Made by a program: the position numbers and the translations under genes
Shown here: positions 8,353-17,113 of the stretch, piece after piece
Position numbering within the stretch: the stretch's first letter is position 1
How the letters are laid out: each line of letters begins with the position of its first letter
Assembly (NCBI RefSeq): GCF_001651865.1
Contig: NZ_LPUX01000055.1
Location: 248,001-312,000, forward strand
Reading direction: 5' to 3'
From: Sinorhizobium glycinis
GTDB lineage: Bacteria; Pseudomonadota; Alphaproteobacteria; Rhizobiales; Rhizobiaceae
DNA length: 64,000 nt
Notes under the pieces: model-generated
Seen by the model: the letters and a program-made list of their open reading frames with translations, nothing else
Told to the model about the DNA's origin: nothing
Database searches by the model: none

Positions 8353-8449
8353 CGTCAGCAGTAGCAAAAAGTGCGCTCGAAGACACGGTGGCGCGCGCCC
8401 TCCCCTGCGCGCGGGCGCTGTAATGAACGGATGGCGCGCCACAGAGTTT

Positions 8450-9550
8450 TCAGCTTTCTGCCACCAGCTTCGCCAAGGCCAGGGATGAGGTCAGACCGGG
8501 AGATTCGATGCCGAACAGGTTGATCAGGCCGGGCATGCCATGCGCGGCAGGCCCCTGAACAACGAAATCCTGGCTGGCCACCTCGGGAGGCACAATCTTC
8601 GGCCGAATACCGGAATAGGCCGGCAGCAATGCGCCATCCTTCAGGTCGGGAAAATACCGGCGCACCCCGGCATAGAAAAGCGGAGCCTTTGCCGGTTCGA
8701 CCTCATAGTGCAGCTTGTCGACCCATTCGATATCCGGGCCGAACCGCGCCTGGCCAGCCATATCGAGCGTCAGGTGGATCCCCAAGCCTCCCTTGACAGG
8801 AACGGGATAGATCAGACGCGAGAACGGCGCCCTTCCGGCAAGCGAGAAGTAATCCCCCTTGGCGAAATATTCCTTCGGCACGAGCGCCGGCGGCATTCCG
8901 TCGATGCGGCGTGCCAGCCTGGGTGCGGCGAGGCCCGCAGCGTTGACGAACAGTCGGCAGCCAAGGCTTGTCGGCTCAGTGCCGCCGACATCGACCACGA
9001 TGCCGCCACGGTTTGCCCGGCCCCGCTCGACGGGGCTGTTGCACACGAGAACCGCCCCGGCGTTCTCGGCATCTCCAAGCAGCGACAGCATATAGGCGTG
9101 ACTGTCGACGATGCCCGTCGAAGGCGACAGGAGCGCGCCGGTCGCAACAAGCGCCGGTTCGAGGGAGCACGCCTCTGCGGCAGAGATTTGCGTGAGATCC
9201 GCCACCCCATTCCTGGCCGCCTTGGCGGCGATCGCAGGCAGCTGTTCCAATTCCGGTCCAGAGGTCGCGACGATCAGCTTTCCGCACCGCCTGTGGGGAA
9301 TGCCGCGCTCCTGGCAATAGGCATAGAGAAGCCCCTTGCCCTCGACGCACAGGCGCGCCATCAGGCTATCCGGCGGATAATAGATACCGGCGTGGATGAC
9401 TTCGCTGCTGCGCGACGAGGTTCCACTTCCGATGCGATCGGCCGCCTCGAGGATGATCACCTCGCGTCCCGCCAGCGCCAAGGCGCGGGCAACGGCGAGC
9501 CCGATAACGCCGGCTCCCGCGACGATACATTCCACTTGCTCCAGGGACAT
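8450..9550 (-). CDS. FAD-dependent oxidoreductase, L-2-hydroxyglutarate oxidase-like
   Basis: This 366-residue protein of the DAO superfamily has an N-terminal Rossmann motif ([16 protein letters not shown], then the acidic LEAAD). The [20 protein letters not shown] stretch is characteristic of LhgO/L2HGDH-type enzymes, and a C-terminal FAD segment is present ([20 protein letters not shown]). It probably oxidises a 2-hydroxy acid, passing electrons to oxygen or quinone. The length is slightly short of the ~400 usual for LhgO, so the substrate is unsure. It stands alone, convergent with the ZIP gene and divergent from a sulfotransferase. Confidence 0.8.
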   Translation of the reverse strand: MSLEQVECIVAGAGVIGLAVARALALAGREVIILEAADRIGSGTSSRSSEVIHAGIYYPPDSLMARLCVEGKGLLYAYCQERGIPHRRCGKLIVATSGPELEQLPAIAAKAARNGVADLTQISAAEACSLEPALVATGALLSPSTGIVDSHAYMLSLLGDAENAGAVLVCNSPVERGRANRGGIVVDVGGTEPTSLGCRLFVNAAGLAAPRLARRIDGMPPALVPKEYFAKGDYFSLAGRAPFSRLIYPVPVKGGLGIHLTLDMAGQARFGPDIEWVDKLHYEVEPAKAPLFYAGVRRYFPDLKDGALLPAYSGIRPKIVPPEVASQDFVVQGPAAHGMPGLINLFGIESPGLTSSLALAKLVAES

Positions 9551-9757
9551 GGCAGGCCCTTAGTACAGGAGGGCCGGACGCGCCAAGACTCGTTCCCGCG
9601 GGCGGCCAGCCTCTCGTATTTGGTGAAATTCGCATCTCTTCGTCGTGCAACCTATAATATCATTGCCGCGACAGACGTAGCAAAGTAGATTTTGAGGCGT
9701 GTCATCGCAATGCAGATACCTCATGCGAAACGTCCACGGACCGGTTGGGGGAAGCAC

Positions 9758-10657
9758 GTGAGACCGAATCTCTTTATCGTAGGGGCGCCAAAATGCGGCA
9801 CCACCGCATGGGTGGAGTATCTTGGATCGCATCCGCGCATCTTCTTCTCGAAAGCCAAGGAGCCCCACCATTTCTCGCATGATTTTCCGAAATGGTGCTG
9901 GGCCCGTACGCAGCAGGAGTATCTCGCATTATTTCAGGAAAGCGGGGATGCACCTGTCGTTGGCGAGGGCTCGGTCCGGTACCTCTATTCGCGAGTGGCC
10001 GCGCGGGAAATTCACAAGTTCAATCCCGCTGCAAAGATCCTGATCTTCCTGCGCAGCCAGGAGGATTTCCTCCCAAGTCTGCACAATCAGCAACTCTACA
10101 ATCGAGACGAGGCGATCGAGAATTTCGAGCAGGTCTGGCGGCTCTCCGGCAACCGTTCCGCTGACACCATACCTGCCTGCTGCCGAGAGCCGAGCTTTCT
10201 TGACTACAAGGCGATGGGCCGCTTCCGCGAGCAGGTCGAACGCTTTTTCGCTGTTTTTCCAGCCGAGCAGATCAGGGTACTCGCCTTTCGCGACTGGATC
10301 GCCGATCCACGCCAGACCTATCTCGACATCCTGGACTTCCTAGGGTTGGAGGATGACGGACGCACCGAATTTCCACCGGTCAACGAAGCCAAGCACCACA
10401 AGAGCAGAATCGTCGCATCACTGACGCAAAATCCGGCGCCATGGGTGCGTAAGACCTCGACGCTCGTGACGCAAATCGCGGGGAAACAGCTCGGCATCCT
10501 GACGCGGTTGCGAAGCCTGAACCGTGGTACTGGTTACCGGTCAGCTCCGATCGAGCCCTCCCTGAAGCAGGAAATCCGGGAGTACTACGAGGCTGAAAAC
10601 CTGGCGCTCCTACCACTGGTCAGTTGGCGTCGCGCCGGCGAACAAACCCGCTTATGA
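9758..10657 (+). CDS. Sulfotransferase domain protein
   Basis: The 299-residue protein starts at a GTG preceded by GGGGGA at good spacing and opens directly with the PAPS 5'-phosphosulfate loop (FIVGAPKCGTTAW, about 5-17). KEPHHFSH follows, and the 3'-phosphate region ILIFLRSQEDFLPS lies near residue 110. The order matches heparan-type and NodH-like sulfotransferases, which transfer sulfate from PAPS to a carbohydrate or lipid hydroxyl. There is no transmembrane anchor, so it is probably cytosolic. It has no polysaccharide neighbour within several kb, so the acceptor cannot be guessed. Longer TTG/ATG starts at 9692 and 9710 have weaker ribosome sites. Confidence 0.8.
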   Translation: MRPNLFIVGAPKCGTTAWVEYLGSHPRIFFSKAKEPHHFSHDFPKWCWARTQQEYLALFQESGDAPVVGEGSVRYLYSRVAAREIHKFNPAAKILIFLRSQEDFLPSLHNQQLYNRDEAIENFEQVWRLSGNRSADTIPACCREPSFLDYKAMGRFREQVERFFAVFPAEQIRVLAFRDWIADPRQTYLDILDFLGLEDDGRTEFPPVNEAKHHKSRIVASLTQNPAPWVRKTSTLVTQIAGKQLGILTRLRSLNRGTGYRSAPIEPSLKQEIREYYEAENLALLPLVSWRRAGEQTRL

Positions 10658-10989
10658 AAAGGTCCTTTCGTCTGGGCCCGAGTTGCCTTTATCGATAGGC
10701 CAAGTGACCGGAGCGAGCGGCTCCCTGCCGGAGCGTTCGCTTCTGGCAGTCCACGATGATGGCCCGGTTATTTCCTATTCCCCCTCGCCCATTCGGGTCA
10801 TGCACTAATCCTTGACTGCCGAGCCCGTTGTGCGAGCCTTGAAGTAGAGGAGGCCGAGCTCTCCGGACCGAGCGACCGGACCGAGCGACAAGGCGAAATG
10901 CCCTGAATTTCAAATCCGATGTACTTACCCCTGGAGATATCCGTTCTCGACAACGGGTACACCCCTTCCCAATCTAATGGGAGGCTCCC
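10658..10989. other. Intergenic region
   Basis: No gene is supported here. A short direct repeat (GGACCGAGCGAC twice, about 10863-10886) is the only visible structure. The last bases contain GGGAGG, the ribosome site of the small membrane protein that follows. Confidence 0.4.
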
Positions 10990-11184
10990 ATGTTCAGCAG
11001 GAAGGACTGGCGGGCTCATGAGACCGAGGCTTCATCGGCTTTTGCCGTTGGCGTCTTGCTTTTGGCGGTGGGCCTCATCGTCGCCTATCTGGTGCTGGCG
11101 GCCGGCATCGCGGGCGACGAGACCGGCGCCAAGGTCTACGCACCCTTGACTCAAGAGAGGCTCACACCGCCCGGCAGATCATGA
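10990..11184 (+). CDS. Small single-span membrane protein
   Basis: This 64-residue ORF is preceded by a strong GGGAGG site. It has a charged N-terminus, one hydrophobic helix (about 17-40; FAVGVLLLAVGLIVAYLVLA) and a short polar tail, giving a likely N-in inner-membrane microprotein. It ends 30 bp before the end of the convergent kup gene. No family is recognised; the role is unknown. Confidence 0.6.
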   Translation: MFSRKDWRAHETEASSAFAVGVLLLAVGLIVAYLVLAAGIAGDETGAKVYAPLTQERLTPPGRS

Positions 11185-11214
11185 GGGGTCGACGAGTGTC
11201 TCTGATCTCGGCTG

Positions 11215-13116
11215 TTAGATGATCACCTGTTCCCCCAACTCGACGACACGATTGGCAGGCAGGTGGAAGTAGTCGGTCGGGTCGATCGCCGAGTCCGCCA
11301 TCGCTATGAACAGCCTGTCCTGCCATTTCGGCATGCCGGAAACGGGATCCGGGACAAGCTTGCGCCGGCCGAGATAGAAGGACGTCGACATGATCTCGAA
11401 CTTGAAGCCCTCCTTGCGGCAACGCGCCAGCGCCCTCGAGACATTCTGGTCGTCCATGAAGCCGAATCTCAGTTCGAGCCTGCTGAACCGGTCGGAGAGC
11501 TTCGTCAGCGTGTAGCGGTCCTTCTCCGCGACATAGGGAACCCTTGCGGTTTTGATGGTCAGGATAACGTTGTGCTCGTGAAGCACATGATTGTGCTTGA
11601 TGTTGTGCAGGAGGACGGATGGAGTCGTCTCCGGCGTGGCGGTCAGGAAGATCGCCGTTCCCGGCACTTCGACCGGAGCGTGCTCGGACTTTCGTTCGAC
11701 CGCGGCGATGAACTGGTCGAGGGGCACTTCCAGTCGGGCCGTCTTCTCGCGCAGAAGCGCCACGCCTTTCCGCCAGGTCCACATGATCGTGATCATTGTG
11801 CCGGCGAAGAGGATCGGCACGAAGCCGCCGTGGTGTATCTTGAAGAGGTTGGCGCCCAGGAACACCGTTTCCAGCAGGAACAGCGGAAGCAGGACCGCGG
11901 TTGCGGTCAGCACGGCCCATCCCCATTGGCGGCGAACGAACTCGAAGGCGAGAACCGTGTCGATCAGCATGGCGCCGGTGATCGATACGCCATAGGCCGG
12001 GGCGAGAGATTCGGAACTGCCGAATACAAACATGAGGACAAGCACGCCGGTCAGGAGCGCGGTGTTGACCAAGGGCAGGTAGATCTGGCCGGTATGCGTT
12101 TCCGAGGTGTAGCAGATCTCGAAGCGGGGCAGGAATCCCAGGTGAATGGCTTGCCGCACGAGCGAGAACGCTCCGGTGATCACCGACTGGCTGGCAATGA
12201 TCGTCGCCAGCGTGGCCAGGATCACCACCGGCAGCAAGGCCCAACTCGGAAACATCAGGAAAAATGGATCGGAGATGGCCTCGGGATGCGATAGCACCAA
12301 GGCGCCTTGTCCGAGATAGTTCAAGGTCAGCGCCGGAAACACGATGGCGATCCAGGCCGCCTGAATCGGCGTACGCCCGAAATGCCCTAGATCGGCATAG
12401 AGTGCTTCCGCCCCCGTCACCGTCAGGAATACAGCCCCGAGAACGATGAACCCGACGAGGCCGGCCTCCCATAAGAAGACCACGGCGTGTACCGGATTGA
12501 AGGCTGACAGGATCGCCAGATCGTCACCGATATGGGCGACACCGGCGGCGCCCAGGACCAGAAACCAGATGAGCGTGATCGGCCCGAAGAAGATCGAAAC
12601 GGCACCGGTGCCACGCGACTGGACGGCAAACAACAGCACCATGATCGCGGCGGAGATCGGCAGCACATAGTCATGCAAGGCCGGCGTCACGAGCTTCAGC
12701 CCCTCGACGGCCGAGAGCACCGACAGCGCCGGTGTGATCATCGCATCACCGATGAAGAGCGACGCACCGAAAATGCCGGTGAAGAACATCAGTACGGGAT
12801 ATTTCGTTCCCTTCTTCATCAACAGGGCAAGGAGCGCCAAGGTGCCGCCCTCGCCATTGTTGTCGGCGCGAAGCAGCAGGATCACGTATTTGATCGTCAC
12901 GATGATCGTCAGTGTCCAGATGACCAGCGAAATGAGGCCGATGATCTCTGCTCGCTCGACGCCGCCGGCGGCAAAGGGGCGCAATGCCTCGCGAAACGCA
13001 TAGAGGGGGCTGGTTCCAATGTCGCCGTAGACCACTCCCACGGACCCGAGCGTGAGGGCGAGAAACTGGCGCAGGCTATTGGCCCGTGCCGGGGCATGCT
13101 CGACGGAGGCGGTCAT
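11215..13116 (-). CDS. kup: Low-affinity potassium uptake protein Kup
   Basis: The 633-residue length and the N-terminal signature [20 protein letters not shown] are diagnostic of the KUP/HAK/KT family. About twelve transmembrane helices fill residues 20-460, with GNNGEGG-type loop ([13 protein letters not shown]) and [17 protein letters not shown] present. A cytoplasmic C-terminal domain of about 170 residues follows. It imports K+ with protons across the inner membrane. GGAGAACCG precedes the ATG. It appears monocistronic. Rhizobia often carry two or more kup copies, so this need not be the principal one. Confidence 0.93.
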   Translation of the reverse strand: MTASVEHAPARANSLRQFLALTLGSVGVVYGDIGTSPLYAFREALRPFAAGGVERAEIIGLISLVIWTLTIIVTIKYVILLLRADNNGEGGTLALLALLMKKGTKYPVLMFFTGIFGASLFIGDAMITPALSVLSAVEGLKLVTPALHDYVLPISAAIMVLLFAVQSRGTGAVSIFFGPITLIWFLVLGAAGVAHIGDDLAILSAFNPVHAVVFLWEAGLVGFIVLGAVFLTVTGAEALYADLGHFGRTPIQAAWIAIVFPALTLNYLGQGALVLSHPEAISDPFFLMFPSWALLPVVILATLATIIASQSVITGAFSLVRQAIHLGFLPRFEICYTSETHTGQIYLPLVNTALLTGVLVLMFVFGSSESLAPAYGVSITGAMLIDTVLAFEFVRRQWGWAVLTATAVLLPLFLLETVFLGANLFKIHHGGFVPILFAGTMITIMWTWRKGVALLREKTARLEVPLDQFIAAVERKSEHAPVEVPGTAIFLTATPETTPSVLLHNIKHNHVLHEHNVILTIKTARVPYVAEKDRYTLTKLSDRFSRLELRFGFMDDQNVSRALARCRKEGFKFEIMSTSFYLGRRKLVPDPVSGMPKWQDRLFIAMADSAIDPTDYFHLPANRVVELGEQVII

Positions 13117-13467
13117 CGGTTCTCCACGTCATAAAGTCCCCGAGTGGCGGACGCGGGGTGGTGCCGCACCCGAGCAATTCTATAAGTCCGGGCGGGCTGC
13201 AACTCCTCTGCAAACGCGCGGAACACGGAGAAGTTTCGATCTTCGTACAGGACTCTAGCGCCAAGTTCCATCGCCGCGAAGGGGAACCCACCAGAAATCC
13301 GTCCTCGGCAATTCCCAACTCGAGGCAGCCATGGCGCGGCCGTGTGCCTCGGCCAATCGACGACGCCGCACCTGAAATTGCCCTGCTCTACGGCATATGC
13401 AGCGCTTCAAAGTGCTGCAGCAATTTCAGCGCGTCTGAAAAGACGCACGGCACTGTAGGCGACTGGA
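13117..13467. other. Intergenic region, nothing recognised
   Basis: The stretch between kup and the diguanylate cyclase gene holds no credible ORF on either strand and no terminator with a T-run. Confidence 0.4.
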
Positions 13468-14403
13468 CTATCCCGCAATTGCAGATCGGTCGGGATCTGA
13501 GTCATCCAGGTGAATGCGGTCCCGGCCGGCGAGCTTGGCCATGTACAGAGCCCGGTCCGCGCGGGCGTAGAGGCTTATCGCCGTATCGCCAGCCTGAGCG
13601 CCGGCGATACCTGCAGAAAATGTATATCCGAAATCGGGTCGCTCCTGAAGCGGCCGGGACTTGCGCACCAAGGCGAGCATCCTCTCCAGGATCAGCCTTG
13701 CCTGCTCAACGGGAGTGGCCGGAAGGGTGAGCACGAATTCCTCCCCACCCACCCTTCCGAAGCAGTCGGTGCGCCGCACCAGACTGTGAATACGCATCGC
13801 GAAATCTCTGAGGATAATATCGCCGGTCTGATGGCCGAACTGGTCGTTGATGCTCTTGAAGCGGTCGATATCGAGCACGCAGAGGCAGCCTTGAGAGGTT
13901 TGGTCGCTCCCCTGTTGCTGCAACATGTCCTCAATTCTCGCCGTCACGAACCGGCGGTTGGCGACGCCCGTCAGTTCATCGGTGTAGGACGCCTTTATCG
14001 CCATGTCCCGGTCTTGTCGTACCGCCCGCGTCTTTGCTTTAAGGCCGGTAACATCGGTGGCGACGCACAGCATCCACCCATCCTTCTCGACGGTTTCGGT
14101 CATCCAAAGCCAGCGCCCGTCGAATAGATCGGTCTCAAATGCCCTGAACCCGACCTTGCCGCGGCGCGACTGGGTCGAGCGAAGCCACTCCTCGAAGTCT
14201 CCGACGCGGATCACAGTTCCCCGTTGGGCATGAAAATTCCGCCGCATCAGATCCGGCCAGAGGGGCGTCTCGTCCGGTGCGATGAAATAGGCTGATCGGA
14301 AGGCCTCGTTGGCGTAGCGGAGCCGGTCGAACTCGTCATAGGCCGCGACGAGAACAGGAGAAGTCTCGAAGAGCTCAAAGAGTCGTCTGTTATCCTTCGC
14401 CAT
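13468..14403 (-). CDS. PAS-GGDEF diguanylate cyclase
   Basis: The 311-residue soluble protein has an N-terminal PAS-like sensor (about 8-125; FETSPVLVAAYDEFDRLRYA) and a GGDEF domain (about 140-300). The active-site loop reads GGEEF (about 219-223), a variant that retains activity in many cyclases. DELTGVANRR and DIDRFKSINDQFGH are intact. No inhibitory RxxD motif is placed directly before the loop (TDCFGRVGGEEF). It should make cyclic di-GMP from GTP in response to a cytoplasmic ligand or redox cue. AGGAT precedes the ATG. It is monocistronic. Confidence 0.88.
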   Translation of the reverse strand: MAKDNRRLFELFETSPVLVAAYDEFDRLRYANEAFRSAYFIAPDETPLWPDLMRRNFHAQRGTVIRVGDFEEWLRSTQSRRGKVGFRAFETDLFDGRWLWMTETVEKDGWMLCVATDVTGLKAKTRAVRQDRDMAIKASYTDELTGVANRRFVTARIEDMLQQQGSDQTSQGCLCVLDIDRFKSINDQFGHQTGDIILRDFAMRIHSLVRRTDCFGRVGGEEFVLTLPATPVEQARLILERMLALVRKSRPLQERPDFGYTFSAGIAGAQAGDTAISLYARADRALYMAKLAGRDRIHLDDSDPDRSAIAG

Positions 14404-14542
14404 ATCCTGCCTTTAGACGATCTTCGTTAATGCAAGCATTAAGCTGGCGGTATTCAAACGGCTTTCGGTATCACTGCACCTCAATATGTCGTGAAAACGG
14501 CTGCGGCGGCACATCAGCCGGGAACTACGGCGAGTCTACAAG

Positions 14543-14653
14543 CTACTTCAGGGCCCACTCGGCCGCCGCGATGGCAGCTGCGAGCAGAGCGGCTGGCGCG
14601 GCGAGCGCGACCAAGAATCTGAGAACCCGTATTTGTCGCATATTCAGGCGCAT
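14543..14653 (-). CDS. Possible 36-residue membrane microprotein
   Basis: An ATG preceded by GAGGGGCGAG opens a 36-codon frame with a basic N-terminus (MRLNMRQIRVLRF) and a hydrophobic Ala/Leu-rich helix (LVALAAPAALLAAAIAAAE), ending EWALK. The shape of a single-span inner-membrane peptide and the ribosome site support it. The Ala-rich composition can also arise by chance in GC-rich DNA. No family is recognised. Confidence 0.35.
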   Translation of the reverse strand: MRLNMRQIRVLRFLVALAAPAALLAAAIAAAEWALK

Positions 14654-14850
14654 CTCGCCCCTCGGCTTGCAAGACACAAACAAACGCCCGTCGATGGGCG
14701 GGCGGCGAAGCGATAACGTCGGTCATTTACCGGAGTTCCCGGGAAGGCGTAACTTTTGTGGCTCGGGCAACAGGCTGACGCCACAAATCAACACGGCACG
14801 CACCAAGCTGCGTCGCTCGCATGGCGGCGGCAATCACGTTCCCCTCGGTA

Positions 14851-14877
14851 TCGAGCAGTGTCCGCGGCACTGCTCGA
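14851..14877. repeat. Perfect 10-bp-arm palindrome
   Basis: TCGAGCAGTG and CACTGCTCGA pair around the 7-base spacer TCCGCGG. No T-run follows. The string GCAGTGTCCGCGG recurs in the terminator stem at 15398-15438, on the other side of a small gene. Confidence 0.5.
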
Positions 14878-15027
14878 TGGGGCAAACCAGCGCGTGCGCA
14901 CCGCGGCTACGCCTGCTACCTGCAGGGACTCGTCATCGCCTCAATCAAGCATACACTGGGCGCTCCCGGCACACGTTCGGGGCGCTTTCCAGCGGGCGAG
15001 ATCTCGCCCGTCGAGAGGAGATGAACC

Positions 15028-15261
15028 ATGTTGCCGTCTCGCGACTGGCGCTGCACTTTCAGCCCCACGGAGGTGGATCTGCTGCACAGCATATTCGAAC
15101 AGATTCTGGAGGAAAAAGGCGTAGCGAGTAGCGGCGAGAAGGCAAACGAAATCGCCGCAAGGTTGATTTCCGTTTATCAATCCGGCGTGCGGGACGTCGA
15201 AATGCTGAAGAAGCTCTCCATCCGCTCATCTTCCGATGATCCACGCCCGACGCCCCATTGA
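15028..15261 (+). CDS. Small conserved-type hypothetical protein
   Basis: The 77-residue frame has AGGAGATGAACC before its ATG. It reads as a helical soluble protein (TEVDLLHSIFEQILEEKGV, then ANEIAARLISVYQSGVRDVE), with normal rhizobial codon use. The helical stretch resembles short regulatory or stress-related proteins common in rhizobia, but no family can be named. A strong terminator follows 137 bases downstream. Confidence 0.6.
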   Translation: MLPSRDWRCTFSPTEVDLLHSIFEQILEEKGVASSGEKANEIAARLISVYQSGVRDVEMLKKLSIRSSSDDPRPTPH

Positions 15262-15397
15262 GATAAGCGACCGCTCGATCAGCGTATAACGGCGCCCGCA
15301 CTCGTGATGTCGCGTCTGAGGTTCGGCGGAACTATTTCAGCTGTCGTGTATTAACACGTTCCCCTTTGGGGCGGCACCCAATGTCCCCAACTTTGGC

Positions 15398-15438
15398 AAG
15401 CAGTGTCCGCGGGCTTTGCGGACACTGCTTTGCTTTTT
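15398..15438 (+). terminator. Strong rho-independent terminator
   Basis: A 13-bp perfect stem (AAGCAGTGTCCGC / GCGGACACTGCTT) with a 7-base loop is followed by TGCTTTTT. It ends transcription of the 15028 gene or of an unannotated small RNA starting in 15262-15397. Confidence 0.8.
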
Positions 15439-15536
15439 AAGCGGCCCGCTTCAGCCGGGGTGGTTCCACTAACGGGGGGGCTCTAACGCAAATCACTCCA
15501 CATGGAGGCGAGTTGAGTGATCCGTGAAGATCGGCG

Positions 15537-15782
15537 TCAGTGCAGGGTTTTGTTCAAAGGCAACGGGACCGCGTTGTTCTCGGCACTCTTCGTATTCATG
15601 CGCATCGCCATGACATAGTCTTCCGTGAGTTCCATGAGCGCCAGGGCGATCTCCTGCCACGACCAACCTGCCCCCTCGGCCAGACTTGTGAAGACCTGAA
15701 AATCCTCTTCCAGCGCACGCTGGCACTCGAACCGTCGGTCCGCTGGCTGGGGGAAAATGGTCGTGTCCGTGAACTTGGGCAT
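15537..15782 (-). CDS. Small hypothetical protein
   Basis: This 81-residue frame starts at MPKFTDTT, which has a very strong AGGAGGAACG site; the longer reading upstream has none. The centre is acidic and helical (RALEEDFQVFTSLAEGAGWS, then ALALMELTEDYVMAM). It looks like a soluble small protein with no secretion signal. No family is recognised. It is convergent with the terminator at 15398-15438. Confidence 0.65.
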   Translation of the reverse strand: MPKFTDTTIFPQPADRRFECQRALEEDFQVFTSLAEGAGWSWQEIALALMELTEDYVMAMRMNTKSAENNAVPLPLNKTLH

Positions 15783-15949
15783 CGTTCCTCCTACAGCGCC
15801 GCACGTCTTATCAGACGCGCCAGCTCGCCGTAGCACTTTGAATTATTGCATGTTTTTGTCCTCAACCGACTGCGATTGAGGAAACATGCAGTAGTGCAGG
15901 AGGAAACTCGCAGACGACGAGCGGGTTCCATCACATCGCTCCGAAATAC

Positions 15950-16939
15950 GTGTGCCCGCTGGGAACTGCATCAAATACGAACAAAACGATCGCGCACCGC
16001 GTTTTCCTCGATGGCGTGGAGACGGTCATGGTTCCGCACGATCTGTGGAGGCGACGAAAGGAAGATCAACAGGGCGAATTCGCGGCCTTCCCCTATGACC
16101 GGAGCACGGTCGAGCGGTTTCGCGCGGCCTTTCCGCGCGCCCGGTGGAACGACGAACGCAAAAGCTGGTTCGTGCCGGGCAAGACCGCAGCCCGTCGCAT
16201 CGAGCGATGGCTGGCACGGGAAGCGGAGCGCAGCGATGTCCACGCGGATGTCAAAGGCCGCGACGCGTATGAATTCGAGCCCATCGTCAGCCGATATCTC
16301 GAAGTCGGTAACGACCTGCGCATTCGAACGCCTTTTTCGAATTCGGTGATTGAAGCGCTGCGCGAGATTCCCTGGGCGCACTGGGACGAAGATTTGCGGG
16401 TCTGGCGCGTGCCCTTCCGGTCCTATGATGAACTCAGGCGACGCTGGTCCAGGATCGAGGAGGCCGCGCGACGAAGCGAGCCTGAAGAAAGGAAACGCCG
16501 CCGGGAGGCGGAAAGAGGTTCCGAAGCGCAGAGAGCGGCGAGAGCGCGCGCCGCGGAACGGCGCCGCCGCCGCTACCCGCTCGCGAGCGATGACCTGCCG
16601 CCAGTCGGTCGCCCCGTCGCAACGGTGCAGTATGGCATCGTCGTCTTTGTGGAACTCTCCGGCGAAGTCGCCGGGGCGGCGGTGCTGGCGGCGTACTATA
16701 ACCATGCCGACCGACCCATTGACTATGTCTGGGGAAAATGGCGCGTTCCGACCCTTTCGGAACTCATTGCCACATGGCCTGCCCGCCGCGGGCCGGGGCC
16801 GGAGGCGCTGTTCAGGGGTTGGTGGCAGCCGACACTGGACGAGTTGCGGATTGCCCGCAAGAACGCCCGCTCCATGGCGCGACGTCAGCAGGCGAGAAAG
16901 CCGGCGGGTTCTCCCATGCACCGCGGGCACGCCCTATAG
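15950..16939 (+). CDS. HARP-like repeat protein of unknown function
   Basis: The frame gives 329 residues. Two related blocks carry the pattern aromatic-x-W-D/N-x(5)-W-x-VP: one near 55-87 (FPRARWNDERKSWFVPG) and one near 135-167 (IPWAHWDEDLRVWRVPF). This resembles the HARP domain of SMARCAL1-type and phage helicases, which binds forked DNA. An Arg/Glu-rich coiled segment (about 168-208) and a C-terminal domain (about 210-310, WGKWRVPTLSELIATWP) follow. The UvrD-family helicase gene begins 174 bases downstream on the same strand, suggesting a shared DNA-related role. The GTG start lacks a ribosome site; ATG at 16028 with GGAG is an alternative. Confidence 0.6.
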   Translation: MCPLGTASNTNKTIAHRVFLDGVETVMVPHDLWRRRKEDQQGEFAAFPYDRSTVERFRAAFPRARWNDERKSWFVPGKTAARRIERWLAREAERSDVHADVKGRDAYEFEPIVSRYLEVGNDLRIRTPFSNSVIEALREIPWAHWDEDLRVWRVPFRSYDELRRRWSRIEEAARRSEPEERKRRREAERGSEAQRAARARAAERRRRRYPLASDDLPPVGRPVATVQYGIVVFVELSGEVAGAAVLAAYYNHADRPIDYVWGKWRVPTLSELIATWPARRGPGPEALFRGWWQPTLDELRIARKNARSMARRQQARKPAGSPMHRGHAL

Positions 16940-17113
16940 CGAAAAGGTCTTCGCACCGAAATGAGTGGTGAAGACCGCCGCGGGGCTTTGCAGGCCCTCG
17001 AACTGCGGCTATGTTCCTTATCCGTTCTCGCTCGATTCGCGGCAACCCCGCAACCTTTACAGGGCGCGCCTGTTCACGTCGCGCGAGTGCAACTGGAGGC
17101 GGGACGAGGCTGG

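Larger units (their letters stand above)
14404..15027. other. Intergenic region containing a small ORF and a palindrome
   Basis: Longer ORFs here have random composition. Two items deserve note: a 36-codon minus-strand ORF at 14543-14653 and a perfect palindrome at 14851-14877. Both are listed separately. Confidence 0.4.

Noticed and set aside
7087..8442. A 451-codon minus-strand frame
   Set aside because: It is antisense to the ZIP gene, which has intact HNxxEG motifs. The frame is rich in Arg, Asp and His, as shadows are in this DNA.
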